IMG/VR virus record: IMGVR_UViG_3300022745_000013
Location: 1 to 39,598 of that record
DNA from: a virus
Direction: 5' to 3' (one strand)
DNA length: 39,598 nucleotides
The notes below the pieces were generated by a model that was not told the DNA's origin, searched no databases, and saw nothing but the letters and a program-made list of their open reading frames with translations. The translations under genes and the position numbers were made by a program. This document shows positions 22,675 to 30,053 of the stretch, one piece after another. Every line of letters starts with the position of its first letter. The stretch's first letter is position 1.

Positions 22675-24339
22675 TCAGGGCTTTTTCTTTTTGAACTTGC
22701 CTTCAGGTATTAGCCCGCTTACCCACTGGCGACCACTTTTCAAGTCCCCGCTTATAGGGATCGACACATTGAAGCTCTCGCCAGTAGCAGGGTCTTTGTA
22801 AAGATTTTGAAGACTTGGAACACCACGTTTAGTAGCTACTTTTGCAGAATCGTCTCCAGCACTAAGAAGCCACGGCATAACTTCTGTCGGGTCAAAATAG
22901 TCTGCTTCTTTTCCATTTGGCTTTAACTCGCCAGACAATCTTGAGTCGTAGATGTGTCCTATGTGCAAATCCATTTCATTTTTTGGGTAAGGTGGCTGTT
23001 TACCTTGCGTAAGTAGTGAATATGCGTTGTTAAGACCAGACTGCTGTTCTGGAGTGGTTAGAAGGCCATTTTTTATGACAGAAGGAACATTCTCCCCCCT
23101 ACGCATTGCTTCCAACCTTCTCAAGGCTTCCTTTTGCGCCCAATCTGGGATGCTATTCTGTACGGAAGCATCACCACGGCGCATGATTAGCTGATTGATT
23201 GGTACATCGTAGGAGTCTTCAGGGAATATTGCCCTGCGTTGTGCAGCGTCTAATCCAAGGCGTGATTGCGTTGCACGGGCTTCAGCTTCGCCTGCAAGAC
23301 GTTGGTAGGCTTCCATTGGCGTGTATGGGGTTGTCCTGTTGTCTAACCCGTATGTCTTTACCAATTCATTCAGATCATTGAACCCACCCTCTGAATTCGG
23401 GTAATGTTGCGGGAATAGGACATTTGGCTGTGTTGCCAAATCACGCGCATCTCTTGAAGGAATCCAATCTGGAGCGCCCATCTCACGGTACTGATCTGCA
23501 ACTTTTGCATCAATGTGGTGAATGTCAGAACCAGGTGCTTGCTCCCTCTGTCGAAGAATTTCCTGTCTCCATGAAAGTGCATCGCGGGCAAGTTTTGCGT
23601 CTGATTGCTGGCTGAACATCTCAGGCCCACCACCTTGCGCCCATCCTTCTTTGTTTTGTATCCAGTGCTGCAATTCATGTGTAGCCAAGGATTTAGGATT
23701 GGCGTCTATGTTCCAAGCAGGGTCTTGCACTTCAATCAAGTTTGGGCCAGCTCTATATGTTCCACCATCTAAATGCGAAGACTTAATATTCACGTCTTGT
23801 GCAGATGGATATGCGTCATAAAGCGATTTGTGATCCAAGAAGTCTGGAAGTTTTGTGTAATTTGTATGATGCACATCCATCTTTGCAGCGTTATCTGGAA
23901 TCTCCTGCCGCCACTGTCCATCTGGCCCCTTCCATGTGCCTGTCTCACTCCAAATCTGGCGAGGTTCAACGCCTTTTGATGCTAGGTCTTCAGCCTTCTT
24001 TGCTGCAAGTGCGTCCCAAACCTTTGCGCCCTTTCCGATAAACATCAACGGGCCAATGTTTTCAGAAGCAAACCGACCTGCTTGATTCTGCAAAGCCTGA
24101 TTCGCAGGGCCAACACCTATGGCATTTTTTGGGTCTTCACGCACAGCATCTTTAAGCAGTCCATACTGAATTGCAGCATCATCGTTAGCTTTCTTCAGTG
24201 TGCGTTTGACGCTTCCAACAGGGTCAGCAAGCAATCCAAGTAGCGGCGTGTCTGGTGATACTTCAGGATTCAATGAGCCACCAGGAGAGGCATCATTCCA
24301 GTATTGTTTGAGTGCGCCGAATAGTCCGAGTCCTGCCAT
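22675..24339 (-). CDS. Large late protein with HELQH zincin motif (LPD-type)
   Basis: 554 aa. HELQH at residues 221-225, followed by WIQNKEGWAQGG, matches the metallopeptidase-like domain (HExxH) of large polyvalent phage proteins. GEAEAR at 350-355 could give the third zinc ligand, and AxxRR follows. The N-terminus MAGLGLFGALKQYWND is of the type found on ejected virion proteins. It is the last gene of the late transcript, after the holin and next to attP. It may be an ejected protease or a late accessory factor. Activity is inferred from motif only. Confidence 0.75.
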   Translation of the reverse strand: MAGLGLFGALKQYWNDASPGGSLNPEVSPDTPLLGLLADPVGSVKRTLKKANDDAAIQYGLLKDAVREDPKNAIGVGPANQALQNQAGRFASENIGPLMFIGKGAKVWDALAAKKAEDLASKGVEPRQIWSETGTWKGPDGQWRQEIPDNAAKMDVHHTNYTKLPDFLDHKSLYDAYPSAQDVNIKSSHLDGGTYRAGPNLIEVQDPAWNIDANPKSLATHELQHWIQNKEGWAQGGGPEMFSQQSDAKLARDALSWRQEILRQREQAPGSDIHHIDAKVADQYREMGAPDWIPSRDARDLATQPNVLFPQHYPNSEGGFNDLNELVKTYGLDNRTTPYTPMEAYQRLAGEAEARATQSRLGLDAAQRRAIFPEDSYDVPINQLIMRRGDASVQNSIPDWAQKEALRRLEAMRRGENVPSVIKNGLLTTPEQQSGLNNAYSLLTQGKQPPYPKNEMDLHIGHIYDSRLSGELKPNGKEADYFDPTEVMPWLLSAGDDSAKVATKRGVPSLQNLYKDPATGESFNVSIPISGDLKSGRQWVSGLIPEGKFKKKKP

Positions 24340-24346
24340 GATTACC

Positions 24347-24853
24347 TCACTTCAACGAAGCCTGCGCCAAAAGTTCCTTGGTCCTGTCAGAGCCTTTGTT
24401 TGAGCCAAGCCAGAAGTTGATTACCCCACCAAAAGCAGCGGCTAACGAACCCAACATAATCATCAGCGGTGCGGACTCCACAAGGGACTTGTCGCGTGTC
24501 ATGCTGACAAGAATGGCAAAGAACCCAATGGTGATGATGGTGGACAGTATTTCTGGAAAGTAGCTGTGTGTTGCCTCACGCATCTTTCGAGCGCCAGCCA
24601 CGTTGTCGTTCTCCAGTTCCAGAACCTTAATGTCATGGTCGCCTGCCCACTTCTTGAAGTCTATTTCTGCCAGCTTGATCTGGCTTATCTGGTCCGGCGT
24701 CATCTTCCCGCTGTTCAATACTTCCGTCACCGCTTCAACGGTCTTTGCTTCAAGGCCGAGTTTGTCAGCAAGGAACGAAGCAGCGGCACCGCCAAGAGGT
24801 CCACCAAGTGCGGAACCAATCAAAGGTGCAAGCGTTTTTAGCCATTCATTCAT
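24347..24853 (-). CDS. Holin, GTA-type 3TM family
   Basis: 168 aa. The N-terminal amphipathic LAPLIGSALGGPLGGAAASF, a charged middle FKKWAGDHDIKVLELENDNV, and two C-terminal hydrophobic spans (about 99-118 and 128-149) match the 3TM holin family used for gene-transfer-agent release. It would make the inner-membrane lesions that let the endolysin or its regulators act. It overlaps the upstream 68-aa gene by 4 bp and lies 7 bp before the HELQH gene. Confidence 0.78.
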   Translation of the reverse strand: MNEWLKTLAPLIGSALGGPLGGAAASFLADKLGLEAKTVEAVTEVLNSGKMTPDQISQIKLAEIDFKKWAGDHDIKVLELENDNVAGARKMREATHSYFPEILSTIITIGFFAILVSMTRDKSLVESAPLMIMLGSLAAAFGGVINFWLGSNKGSDRTKELLAQASLK

Positions 24854-25056
24854 GTCAATTCTCCGTAACCAGTTTCGTAGTACGTCCTGCCCTCAGTGAG
24901 AGTCGTCCATAGCATCCATATCCCTGTACCCAACCCATGCGCTTCCCTGCCCCTGCCCTGCATAACGTAGTCTTCACGCTTTTGGAGCATCTTGGACAGG
25001 GCAACGGCTTCCAATTCGGACAACCGTTTGTCTTGCAGGTTTATCTTGTTGAGCAT
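24850..25056 (-). CDS. Small lysis-cassette protein, 68 aa
   Basis: LQDKRLSELEAVALSKMLQKREDY is a helix, then RGREAHGLGTGIWMLWTTLT, with no clear signal or membrane span. It lies between the secreted HNH protein and the holin with 1- and 4-bp overlaps. Unknown function. Not a spanin by sequence. Confidence 0.55.
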   Translation of the reverse strand: MLNKINLQDKRLSELEAVALSKMLQKREDYVMQGRGREAHGLGTGIWMLWTTLTEGRTYYETGYGELT

Positions 25057-25445
25057 CAGGGACAGCCTTGACTAAGCTCGTTTCCACCGTACACCTTGCG
25101 CTCGTATCTATCCTTGCAATAGTCAGCAGCGCACGATTTACCCTCATCAGGTATCCAAGCCATATTGAAAACAGCATCACGGCCTCCACACGCCAATGGA
25201 ATTGTGTGATCTATCGCCCAACCTGGACACGCACCTGAATGCTTTCCAGTGGAAGGACACGCCCACATCTTCTTGAAAGCGTTGATGACTTTGGTAGATC
25301 GATGGATTGAGCCATCAGCGTCACGGATAACCTCGCCTGCGTAGCGGTAGTCAACGATTGGGTCTAGCGTCTGTGCAATACCTTGCTTGATTAACAAGAG
25401 CGTTGCCACCACAACGATGAAGATAAGTTGTGCAATGCGTGTCAT
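25056..25445 (-). CDS. Secreted HNH-motif protein in the lysis cassette
   Basis: 129 aa. The N-terminus MTRIAQLIFIVVVATLLLIK plus QGIAQ is a signal peptide or anchor. The body has WACPSTGKHSG, then GWAIDHTIPLACGG and FNMAWIP, which is an HNH core (DH ... N), and further cysteines that could form disulfides or bind zinc. Exported HNH proteins next to endolysins occur in other phages. Whether it cuts DNA in the periplasm is not known. It overlaps the endolysin by 4 bp. Confidence 0.75.
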   Translation of the reverse strand: MTRIAQLIFIVVVATLLLIKQGIAQTLDPIVDYRYAGEVIRDADGSIHRSTKVINAFKKMWACPSTGKHSGACPGWAIDHTIPLACGGRDAVFNMAWIPDEGKSCAADYCKDRYERKVYGGNELSQGCP

Positions 25446-25882
25446 GCGAAAACCTTTACCCCGTCCTTATTGATTACCAAGGCTTGGCGCTGCATTCCAT
25501 TGAAAGCGATGTGCACCCACCCGCCACCAGTAGGAGTGACAAACTCAAGAATCACCTGTTTGAAGTCGATGTTGCTTTTCAGAATCTCGCGCACAATCTT
25601 TTCAGGAGTGCCGAAAGTTGGGCAGGTGAAGTCCACTGCGAAGCCTGTGATGTGGTCAGAAGTAGGTTTGCTTCCCACTGCTTTGTTTAGCTCTGGGCAG
25701 CGATACCAACTATTGATATGGATGGGTTGCCCAAGGAGTTGACGTACAAGCTCCATCCCTAAAGCCGCTTGTTTCATGTTTAGCACTACGTCCAGTGTCG
25801 GGTCGTTGTCGATTCCTAGACGGGAGGCGGTCTGGCTGGTTGTAGCCTCCTCAAGCGAAAAATGCGCCGAAAGCGGAGTCAT
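25442..25882 (-). CDS. Endolysin, peptidase M15 family
   Basis: 146 aa, an L,D- or D,D-peptidase that cuts peptidoglycan stem peptides. Zinc site: H77 and D84 in SDHITGFAVDF, and H124 in GGWVHIAF. R61 in SWYRCPELN is the usual substrate-side arginine. There is no signal peptide, so export depends on the holin. The length is normal for single-domain M15_3 endolysins. Neighbours on both sides overlap by 4 bp. Confidence 0.92.
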   Translation of the reverse strand: MTPLSAHFSLEEATTSQTASRLGIDNDPTLDVVLNMKQAALGMELVRQLLGQPIHINSWYRCPELNKAVGSKPTSDHITGFAVDFTCPTFGTPEKIVREILKSNIDFKQVILEFVTPTGGGWVHIAFNGMQRQALVINKDGVKVFA

Positions 25883-26265
25883 TTGCCAACCTTTGCGTTT
25901 ATCGTGTTGAGCAATTCAATGTGGCGCTTGTAGGAGTCTTCACGATGGTCTGCCATCACCTTGGCGAAGTCCTTCCTATCTGTCTCTGCATTCTGGAAAA
26001 GACGCTCTATATGCTCTGCCAACTTGTCAGTCCTGCGGCGCTGCTCACTCTTCACCTCGTCCACTGCGGTATCAACATATTCCGTTATACGGTCATTAAG
26101 GACAGAGTGCCCCGTAGAGGCATCCTTGCGTACTGCATCATGTTTTTCCCACAACATTTCATGCGCCCTTTCATTGCGATGCCACGCCCAACCAACTAAA
26201 GCTAAGAGTGGTGCCCATACGAAGTCTTTGATAAACGTGAGTAGGTCGAAGTCCGGCTGAGTCAT
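25879..26265 (-). CDS. Membrane-anchored coiled-coil protein, possible spanin-like or holin
   Basis: 128 aa from the ATG at 26263-26265 (MTQPDFDLLTFIKDFVW). One N-terminal membrane span, APLLALVGWAW, is followed by a long coiled coil. The topology resembles an i-spanin, but no lipoprotein partner is embedded or adjacent. Upstream starts (26370) are less likely: they would overlap the previous gene fully out of frame. It lies just before the endolysin. Confidence 0.68.
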   Translation of the reverse strand: MTQPDFDLLTFIKDFVWAPLLALVGWAWHRNERAHEMLWEKHDAVRKDASTGHSVLNDRITEYVDTAVDEVKSEQRRRTDKLAEHIERLFQNAETDRKDFAKVMADHREDSYKRHIELLNTINAKVGK

Positions 26266-26564
26266 ATGATTGCCACTGCTTTGATGTGGTTGTGATTCGG
26301 GTCGATGCGGTTGATAGACAGAGCTATCTGGATGCACAGAAGGTTTTGCGGGTGATCGAAGTCGAAGCAAAGACGCTCCAACGTGTCGGAGATAGTCACT
26401 TCACCGTCTTTAGGCCAGCCAACAAGCAAAGCCCAAGAGGTATGACAGAGGATTACGTCAACAATCCACGCAGTGACAGCGATGGGAGCGAGATACCAGT
26501 ACTTCTTAGGATTGCTCACGCAGATAAGCGCAGGCTTTAGAAGAAGTAGAAGTATCTCCGTCAT
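26262..26564 (-). CDS. Conserved phage membrane protein near lysis genes
   Basis: 100 aa. MTEILLLLLKPALICV, then YWYLAPIAVTAWIVDVILCH and the motif GWPKDGEVTISDTLERLC, then a soluble tail ending NHNHIKA. The WPxxGExTiSdTLERL motif occurs in phage proteins of unknown function next to lysis genes. Two hydrophobic segments. It could be a second holin or antiholin. This is a position-based guess. Confidence 0.68.
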   Translation of the reverse strand: MTEILLLLLKPALICVSNPKKYWYLAPIAVTAWIVDVILCHTSWALLVGWPKDGEVTISDTLERLCFDFDHPQNLLCIQIALSINRIDPNHNHIKAVAII

Positions 26565-26884
26565 AGCAGCGCTCGCAGTGCAGCGGCCTCTGCTTCCACT
26601 TGGTAAACCTTGGCTACACCTGGAATGGCAGACAGGTCAACCTGTCCGCTGGTAATCGTCTTGAAGGCTTCTGCCATGAGCATCACAGTTTCCCGTAGGT
26701 TGCGCTGTGTGAGTTGGTTGTCTGCGTCCAGTTTGGCAAGTTGCTCTGCTGGTGTAGGAACATGGACAGGCTTGAGTGCTTCCGCTTCTTCTGCCGTGAT
26801 TGGCACAGAGCCAGCAGGCAGCAATTGCAAAAAGTTGTCGTCATCAAGAAAGTGGACGCTGTTGTCAGGGGCTTTGTAGTGCAT
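26561..26884 (-). CDS. Tail-fibre assembly-like protein
   Basis: 107 aa. MHYKAPDNSVHFLDDDNF, then LLPAGSVPITAEEAEAL: this is the head of phage tail-fibre-assembly or XkdW-like proteins. The rest is a helical bundle. It follows the tail fibre by 9 bp, as fibre chaperones usually do. A good ribosome site (AAGGA) precedes the ATG. Confidence 0.7.
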   Translation of the reverse strand: MHYKAPDNSVHFLDDDNFLQLLPAGSVPITAEEAEALKPVHVPTPAEQLAKLDADNQLTQRNLRETVMLMAEAFKTITSGQVDLSAIPGVAKVYQVEAEAAALRALL

Positions 26885-26893
26885 GATTTTTCC

Positions 26894-27988
26894 TTAGCGA
26901 AGTTCAACCCACAGTCCAAGCGTTGCGCCGGACAGGTTAGTTGCCAAGTAAGACTGCCCCGGAGGTACTAGTGTTGACATAGTGTCATTACAGTTAGCAG
27001 CAGCAGTGATATAGGCTGTTTGTATGCCATTAACAGACAAAGAGAACGAGCTTCCTCCTACTGCTAGTCCGCATCTGACATTGATTCGTATTGGCCTCCC
27101 TGTGGTGTTGTAGTACGTTGTACCAAGTGCCCGTGACGCTGTTACATCCTGCCAAGTCTGCCCATACCCAAGCGAAGACATTGCAGCCAGAGCCTGCCCA
27201 CCATATCCTTGAATAGTCGAAGGTGCAGTTGCCCAAGTGCCTGCCGTTGCCTGTGTGGATTCAACGTAGCCAATTACGCGATAAGCCACGTTTGACCGAG
27301 CAGTGGTGGAGTACACAACCGATGCAGAAGTTGCAGCGGCGGATATTGCTGTGGTGCTGATGAGTCCTGTTTCGGACAAGTCATTGCCACCGGAAATATT
27401 CACAACCCCCAATTCGATAGTGCCTGCGTTGTTCAGAGCGAGGACTACCAGACGGGACTGTGTTGCATTGACTGTGCCTAGAGTCGCAGTGGTAGGAACA
27501 ACCAAGTTAGCAGGCGTCCCCGTCACCGTAGTAACGGCCCCGCTTCCAAGCGTGGTGCTGCGGAAGTCCAATGCCAACGCAGAGGCACTGATAGTCAGTG
27601 CGCTGGAAGCAACTGAGGCTGAAATTGGGAGAATTTGAGGCGGGTTGTAAGACTTGACAAAGGCAGTTGTTGCTACCTTTGTGCTGCTGTCTGTACTAGT
27701 CTGAGTCGTTGCTGTGGCAGAGCCAAGAGCAGGAGAATTCAGGCTTGTAATGTCAGTATTGGCACCGGATGCTGCTGCGCCAATAGCGGCAGGCGTGAGT
27801 CCCATGTTTGTCACAGCAGTGGCAGGGACATAAGTGCCAGTACCAAGACCCACCAAGTCACGGATTTTGGCAATGAAACTTGCGTGCGCCCTTTGCGTGT
27901 CATCCAGTACGCTAGGAGATTGCGCCCCATCAGGGAAATTTAGGGAAGCTGTCGTTGACAACTGGTCTATCGTACTGGGCACGGGCAT
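26894..27988 (-). CDS. Tail fibre or tail-spike protein
   Basis: 364 aa. The N-terminal VLDDTQRAHASFIAKIRDLV would be the attachment helix, then AAIGAAASGANTDITSLNS and SSTKVATTAFVKS, repeats typical of tail fibres. The C-terminal two thirds is a beta-rich body ending in YLATNLSGATLGLWVELR. It would bind the host surface. The upstream leader contains a 20-bp element shared with the gene at 36270-36587. Confidence 0.82.
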   Translation of the reverse strand: MPVPSTIDQLSTTASLNFPDGAQSPSVLDDTQRAHASFIAKIRDLVGLGTGTYVPATAVTNMGLTPAAIGAAASGANTDITSLNSPALGSATATTQTSTDSSTKVATTAFVKSYNPPQILPISASVASSALTISASALALDFRSTTLGSGAVTTVTGTPANLVVPTTATLGTVNATQSRLVVLALNNAGTIELGVVNISGGNDLSETGLISTTAISAAATSASVVYSTTARSNVAYRVIGYVESTQATAGTWATAPSTIQGYGGQALAAMSSLGYGQTWQDVTASRALGTTYYNTTGRPIRINVRCGLAVGGSSFSLSVNGIQTAYITAAANCNDTMSTLVPPGQSYLATNLSGATLGLWVELR

Positions 27989-28000
27989 GGTCTTTTACTC

Positions 28001-28020
28001 CAGCGTCATCTCGACGTTAA
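28001..28020 (-). promoter_or_regulatory. Shared 20-bp leader element, copy 1
   Basis: CAGCGTCATCTCGACGTTAA here and CAGCGTCCTCTCGACGTTAA at 36590-36609 match in 19 of 20 positions. Both lie just upstream of a minus-strand structural gene, and both are followed (on the plus strand) by GGTAAAGGGTT, at 28043-28053 and 36640-36650. A late-regulator site or a post-transcriptional leader is possible. No sigma-70 promoter is obvious on that strand. Confidence 0.6.
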
Positions 28021-28030
28021 GTTGGGGGGA

Positions 28031-28058
28031 TTGTAAAAATGGGGTAAAGGGTTATAGT
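28031..28058 (+). promoter_or_regulatory. Sigma-70-type promoter for the orphan membrane gene
   Basis: TTGTAA (28031-28036) and TATAGT (28053-28058) are separated by 16 bp. The predicted start of transcription is at or beside the ATG at 28065, so the message would be leaderless. It points against the surrounding late genes. Confidence 0.6.
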
Positions 28059-28064
28059 TGTGGG

Positions 28065-28235
28065 ATGGAACCTTGGCTAATTGCTCTCATCGTCAAACCA
28101 TTCGCCGGACTTGTACTGTTTGGGCTAATCTGCCTTCCTGCGCGTTTCGCAGTTATCAAGTGGTTTCCTGAAGGCAGATTGAAAAGCATCCTGCTAAAGC
28201 CCGTTAACGGCAAGAAGACCAGCAGGAGCGACTGA
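28065..28235 (+). CDS. Orphan plus-strand membrane protein, possible moron
   Basis: 56 aa. MEPWLIALIVKPFAGLVLFG continues into LICLPARFAVI, giving one or two membrane spans, then a basic tail ending KKTSRSD. It is transcribed opposite to every neighbour, has its own promoter, and overlaps the end of the 616-aa ejection protein by 42 bp. An independently expressed membrane protein inside a late region is typical of lysogeny genes such as superinfection exclusion factors. The function is inferred from context. Confidence 0.62.
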   Translation: MEPWLIALIVKPFAGLVLFGLICLPARFAVIKWFPEGRLKSILLKPVNGKKTSRSD

Positions 28236-30044
28236 GCCTACATAAGCGCCACCTTTTCGCACTGGCGCTTCAAGAGACAGAAGTCCGCGATTCTTAGCCG
28301 TTTTCTGCATCAATCTAGCCGCTTCTTTCGGGTCAAGCATCACAATACCCAATTGCTCTGCCAACTTCTTGTTAGCGTCAGAGTAGGCAATCTGTCCACC
28401 GCGCTGTGCAATGTTTCCAACGATACCCGCTGGCCCAAAGTTGCGTAGCATTTGAGGCACACCAGCCTGATCCAACATATTGGTGAAAGCCAACTTCTGC
28501 ACGGTATCGGAGCCAACACCCCGTCCAGCAGTACGAGCGAAATCAAGGCTCTGCAAGTCTTGTTTGATGCCGTTTAGAACACCCATCTGCTCAGGTGTAA
28601 ACGTACCTTCAATGGTTGCACCCTTACGCCCCAATGCAGATTGAGCAGTCTTGTCATTCAACGCACGATTGAAAGCAGCGGGAGTCATGTTTCCCTGAAT
28701 GTTTCCTGCGGAGCGTTGCAGGATTAAATCTGCCACTTCCGATTGGTTAACAGGTGCAGACAACTTCCTGAAAGTCTCTCGCGCTTGCCCATAAGCAGGC
28801 ACTTGCTTTTCAATCTCAGACAGAAACTGCTCTTGCGTGTTTCCTGCTGCACGTTTTGCATTCCGCGCCAAACCTTGCTGTCCTGCCAACCCCTCGATTG
28901 CGTCATCCAGAGACATTTTGATGGTATGAGCATCACGCCCAAGCATTCCAGCAGGAGTGCCAGGAACAACATAAGCAGGAGCGCCATTAGGCCCAAGGAT
29001 TGACGATGGTTGGGCAGGAGTGCCAGATGTTAGCGAGAAATGCTCGCCATTGTTTGCTGCCAAGTTTCTTGCGTCATTGACAGCAGACTTCATCACCGGA
29101 CGGCTAAGGAGTTTCTCCAACTCTGGCGTAATCGTGATTTGCTCACCATTCGCAGCGGCATATAAAGCCTCAGTTGCAGACTTACGCGCAGCAATACTTG
29201 CTTGCTTGTCGCCAATGATGTTTTGCAGTGCTGCAATCCGCGCTTGGTTGTTTGCCAACTGTCGAGCAGCAAAGTCATTCATTACCACAGGATCAATCGC
29301 AGTTGCAGTGCGCTCCAAAGCAGCAATGCCAGCATTGTTTGCAGCTTGCCCAACAGTAGGCATTGAGCCTTGCACCGTTGTGCCTGCGTTTGCAAGGTTA
29401 GCCGCTGCGGTATCAGCTTGGTTTCCTGCTGCTGTACGCAATGCCCTGCCAACAATGTTATCTCGTCCACCTTGATAGAAAGGTTCTAGGAATGACTTTG
29501 CAATCTTTCCTGTGGTGATTGCAGCAGGAACTACTGCGCTTGCTCCCGCACCAATCAGCGTGTTTTTGCTTCGCTCTCCGTCTTCTGCAACAGGCTGTGC
29601 AAAGCCAGAAATAGCACCAATCGCAGCAGCACCTGGAATGGTTGCAGCACCTGGGATGGCAAGCAATGGCGCAGAAGTTGCAAGGGAGCCAACAATATTG
29701 CCTGCCGTTGCACTTCCAAACTTCATTAAATCAGCGTCACGCTTACGGGACTCTGCAACATCATCTTTGCTTACCAAGCCAACGAGTTGCCCCAATCCCC
29801 TTCCGGTGTCAGCAAAGGACTTCCCCAATCCTGCAAGGAATTTATCCGTGCCACTCATGCCAACAGTTGGCGAATACTTCTCAGCATCCGCTTGGTAGTT
29901 GGCTTCGCGCTTCCTTTGCAACTCTTGAGCAGGAGAGGAAAAGTGTGACGCCATCATCTGCTGCGCCTGCTCGGGTGTAGTCCCATCGGGTACTTCAAAC
30001 CGTGCAATGCGCCCGTCATCAAGTTGGAAACGTGCTATTGGCAT
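28194..30044 (-). CDS. Internal virion/DNA ejection protein, 616 aa
   Basis: N-terminal MPIARFQLDDGRIARFEVPD then TPEQAQQMM, a domain seen on ejected phage proteins. Next comes a glycine/alanine-rich hydrophobic region about 105-150 (LATSAPLLAIPGAATIPG) that could insert into membranes. The remainder is a long helical rod. It lies in the ejection block between the 426-aa protein and the tail fibre. It plays the role of P22 gp16/gp20-type proteins by position. Sequence identity to those is not evident. Confidence 0.75.
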   Translation of the reverse strand: MPIARFQLDDGRIARFEVPDGTTPEQAQQMMASHFSSPAQELQRKREANYQADAEKYSPTVGMSGTDKFLAGLGKSFADTGRGLGQLVGLVSKDDVAESRKRDADLMKFGSATAGNIVGSLATSAPLLAIPGAATIPGAAAIGAISGFAQPVAEDGERSKNTLIGAGASAVVPAAITTGKIAKSFLEPFYQGGRDNIVGRALRTAAGNQADTAAANLANAGTTVQGSMPTVGQAANNAGIAALERTATAIDPVVMNDFAARQLANNQARIAALQNIIGDKQASIAARKSATEALYAAANGEQITITPELEKLLSRPVMKSAVNDARNLAANNGEHFSLTSGTPAQPSSILGPNGAPAYVVPGTPAGMLGRDAHTIKMSLDDAIEGLAGQQGLARNAKRAAGNTQEQFLSEIEKQVPAYGQARETFRKLSAPVNQSEVADLILQRSAGNIQGNMTPAAFNRALNDKTAQSALGRKGATIEGTFTPEQMGVLNGIKQDLQSLDFARTAGRGVGSDTVQKLAFTNMLDQAGVPQMLRNFGPAGIVGNIAQRGGQIAYSDANKKLAEQLGIVMLDPKEAARLMQKTAKNRGLLSLEAPVRKGGAYVGSVAPAGLLAVNGL

Positions 30045-30053
30045 TTTTTAACC

